From positions 1 to 7,505 of the forward strand of contig CALFIA010000052.1 in NCBI GenBank assembly GCA_937876275.1: a stretch of DNA of 7,505 bases, in the 5' to 3' direction. The notes under the pieces are model-generated. The model had not been told where the DNA came from. It worked only from the letters and a program-made list of their open reading frames with translations, and did not search any database. Below are positions 6,635 through 7,505 of this stretch, piece by piece. Numbering within the stretch: position 1 is the first letter of the stretch; every line of letters starts with the position of its first letter. The DNA is from an uncultured Actinomycetes bacterium. GTDB lineage: Bacteria > Actinomycetota > Actinomycetes > S36-B12. The position numbers were made by a program, and so were the translations under genes.

Positions 6635-6991
6635 TCACTCAACTCCGGTGAGGTGCCTCAAGGAGGTTGACCCATCGTGGCGGCGCAGGATGCCGATCAC
6701 GTCGATGCGTATGTGCGGCGCATGAATGGCATGTGCGTCGAGCCAGCACAGGGCGAGCCTGCGAAGACGACGCACCTTTCTCGCCGAAACTGCCTCGACC
6801 GGGTCACCATGGCGAAGGGAACTTCGCGTCTTGACCTCGCAGACGATAAGCGTGGACCCCTGCCTAGCGACAATGTCCAGCTCACCGAACTCGCATCGCC
6901 AATTGCGATCCACGATCGTGTAGCCGATCTCCGTTAGGTGATCGCATGCGAGTGACTCACCCATCGCACCGAGCGCATCCTTGGCCTTCAT
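6635..6991 (-). CDS. yraN: YraN (UPF0102) family nuclease-fold protein
   Basis: The product has 118 residues from the ATG at 6991-6989, typical for UPF0102. The family has a restriction-endonuclease-like fold, but its substrate and role are not settled. Conserved features are MGESLACDHLTEIGYTIVDR (10-29), NWRCEFGELDIVA (30-42, with Glu37 and Asp39) and CEVKTR (51-56, with Glu52 and Lys54), which together resemble the D-ExK active-site arrangement of PD-(D/E)XK nucleases, then GDPVEAVSARKVRRLRRLA. A GTG at 7009 would add six residues, but AGGAGGT (6995-7001) sits just before the ATG and inside that extension, so the ATG is chosen. It is the first gene of yraN-comM-dprA-xerC. YraN next to ComM and DprA is conserved in Actinobacteria, hinting at a DNA-processing role (inference). 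Confidence 0.94.
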   Translation of the reverse strand: MKAKDALGAMGESLACDHLTEIGYTIVDRNWRCEFGELDIVARQGSTLIVCEVKTRSSLRHGDPVEAVSARKVRRLRRLALCWLDAHAIHAPHIRIDVIGILRRHDGSTSLRHLTGVE

Positions 6992-7089
6992 GGCACCTCC
7001 TGCACGCACGATTGCAGGGTGAGAATCGAGAAGTAAGCCAGTGCGTCAGCCCTGTGGACGGACGGCCACTTCGCCGTCGTTGTGGATAG
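6992..7089 (-). promoter_or_regulatory. Non-coding stretch upstream of yraN, with a possible promoter
   Basis: About 100 nt without a recognisable gene precede yraN. A weak minus-strand candidate promoter is CTGACG (about 7043-7048) and, 16 nt on, GATTCT (about 7021-7026), which would start transcription some 25-30 nt before the yraN ATG. The match to consensus is partial. In M. tuberculosis other genes lie beyond yraN, and none of them is recognised here because the sequence to the right is rearranged or foreign. Confidence 0.25.
6995..7001 (-). promoter_or_regulatory. Ribosome binding site of yraN
   Basis: The minus strand reads AGGAGGT, the strongest Shine-Dalgarno in the window, with 3 nt between it and the ATG at 6991. 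It fixes the yraN start. It lies beside a small inverted repeat (CTGCA/TGCAG, 7000-7018 region) that might partly cover it. Confidence 0.8.
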
Positions 7090-7239
7090 CTACTGGATGT
7101 TCCAGGACAGGCGATGGAACTCGGTCACTCCCAGCTCGCGAATCGCCTGCTGATAGGCCCCACTGCGCACCGTGCCCTCAGTGGCCAACACCGCGATGCG
7201 ATGTGATGCCGTCGCGGCCGCGGCGGCTGGTGATGTAGC
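7090..7239 (-). pseudogene. Glutamate racemase (MurI)-like fragment
   Basis: A minus-strand frame, open from after a stop at 7251-7249 to the TAG at 7092-7090, has no start codon that would give a whole protein. Its middle reads PAAAAATASHRIAVLATEG then TVRSGAYQQAIREL. This resembles the region of MurI-type glutamate racemases around the strand and loop before the second catalytic cysteine (family pattern IGVIATEGTVxSGAY). The following VACPxFVPxVE block with that cysteine is missing; the frame instead ends in TEFHRLSWNIQ, which I do not recognise. MurI makes D-glutamate for peptidoglycan; a fragment of about 50 codons could not. It is in a different frame from the dehydrogenase fragment and begins almost where that homology ends. 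Family assignment from memory of motifs is moderate; an Asp/Glu racemase relative is possible. Confidence 0.5.
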
Positions 7240-7505
7240 CCGCGGCCTTCAGCGTCAGCAGGCGGGCCTGTTCGATGGCGATGCGCGAATCGGCGATGCG
7301 TTCGTGCCAGACGCTGTGCTCCGACAACGGCTTGCCGAAGGCGACGCGCGACTGGAGGCGGCGGGCCATCTTGCCCAGCGCTTCTTCCGCCACGCCGATG
7401 GTGCGCATGCAGTGGTGGATGCGGCCCGGCCCGAGGCGGCCTTGTGCGATTTCGAACCCGCGGCCTTCGCCAAGCACGACGTTGGAGACGGGGACGCGGA
7501 CGTTT
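7178..7505 (-). CDS. Acyl-CoA dehydrogenase, internal fragment, cut at both ends
   Basis: The minus-strand frame enters from the right window edge (NVRVPVSNVVLGEGRGFEIAQ) and is convincing acyl-CoA dehydrogenase: RLGPGRIHHCMRTIGVAEEA, then RRLQSRVAFGKPLSEHSVWHERIADSR and EQARLLTLKAA correspond to the C-terminal helical domain of the ACAD10/11-like group, FAD flavoproteins that oxidise acyl-CoA thioesters. Recognisable homology stops at about 7241; the next 20 or so codons (to the TGA at 7180-7178) do not match, and the expected helix with MIKV and the VIQVHGG block is absent. The fragment uses GAA for six of seven glutamates and almost only G or C at third positions, unlike the neighbouring genes. 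It is unrelated to the yraN operon and probably derives from another genome or another locus joined here. Confidence 0.75.
   Translation of the reverse strand, partial: NVRVPVSNVVLGEGRGFEIAQGRLGPGRIHHCMRTIGVAEEALGKMARRLQSRVAFGKPLSEHSVWHERIADSRIAIEQARLLTLKAAGYITSRRGRDGITSHRGVGH

Noticed and set aside
7081..7089. DnaA-box-like sequence: CTATCCACA on the minus strand, one mismatch from TTATCCACA, with TCCACA again near 7053
   Set aside because: Only one near match and one weak one, no AT-rich unwinding region and no dnaA or dnaN nearby. Not enough for an origin.
7214..7221. GCGGCCGC octamer close to the fragment junction, suggestive of a cloning site
   Set aside because: It falls in a GC-rich run of alanine codons (GCC GCG GCC) where it arises easily by chance, and no vector sequence flanks it.

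Overview
The window looks like a chromosomal segment of a moderately high-GC actinobacterium (Actinomycetota). This rests on gene content and order: pyrH, tsf and rpsB on the minus strand, a small divergent M23-type gene, then a tyrosine recombinase, dprA, comM and yraN, all on the minus strand. From memory, Mycobacterium tuberculosis has much the same order around Rv2889c-Rv2898c. The proteins are also actinobacterial in style: S2 begins MAVVTMRQLLESG, EF-Ts is about 270 residues, and the M23 protein carries the CLHxG variant.

Region by region. Positions 1-2279 hold a translation and nucleotide cluster read right to left: rpsB (ribosomal protein S2), tsf (EF-Ts) and the first 190 codons of pyrH (UMP kinase), with gaps of only 36 and 31 nt. 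Positions 2280-2579 form a 300-nt divergent intergenic region with no gene but several inverted repeats, including a hairpin directly ahead of the rpsB ribosome binding site. Positions 2580-3035 encode a small LytM/M23-like exported protein on the plus strand that keeps the zinc ligands but appears to lack both catalytic histidines. Positions 3032-6991 are a tightly packed minus-strand operon, yraN-comM-dprA-xerC, whose junctions are 1 nt apart, overlapping by 4 nt, and 3 nt apart. It converges on the M23 gene with a 4-nt overlap of stop codons.

The last 400 or so bases differ. From about 7090 to 7505 the minus strand carries two unrelated protein fragments joined near 7240: the interior of an acyl-CoA dehydrogenase (right edge to about 7241), then an out-of-frame glutamate-racemase-like piece (about 7239-7090). 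The dehydrogenase piece has GC-rich third positions and mostly GAA for glutamate, whereas the rest of the window prefers GAG. A chimeric assembly or a rearranged contig end is the simplest explanation.

Functionally, the left part supplies translation (S2, EF-Ts) and UTP synthesis. The operon groups single-stranded DNA handling (DprA), a branch-migration helicase (ComM), a nuclease-fold protein (YraN) and site-specific recombination (Xer). I found no defence system, CRISPR array, tRNA, intact mobile element or clearly novel system. The points most worth a second look are the chimeric right end, the degenerate M23 protein and the structured rpsB upstream region.
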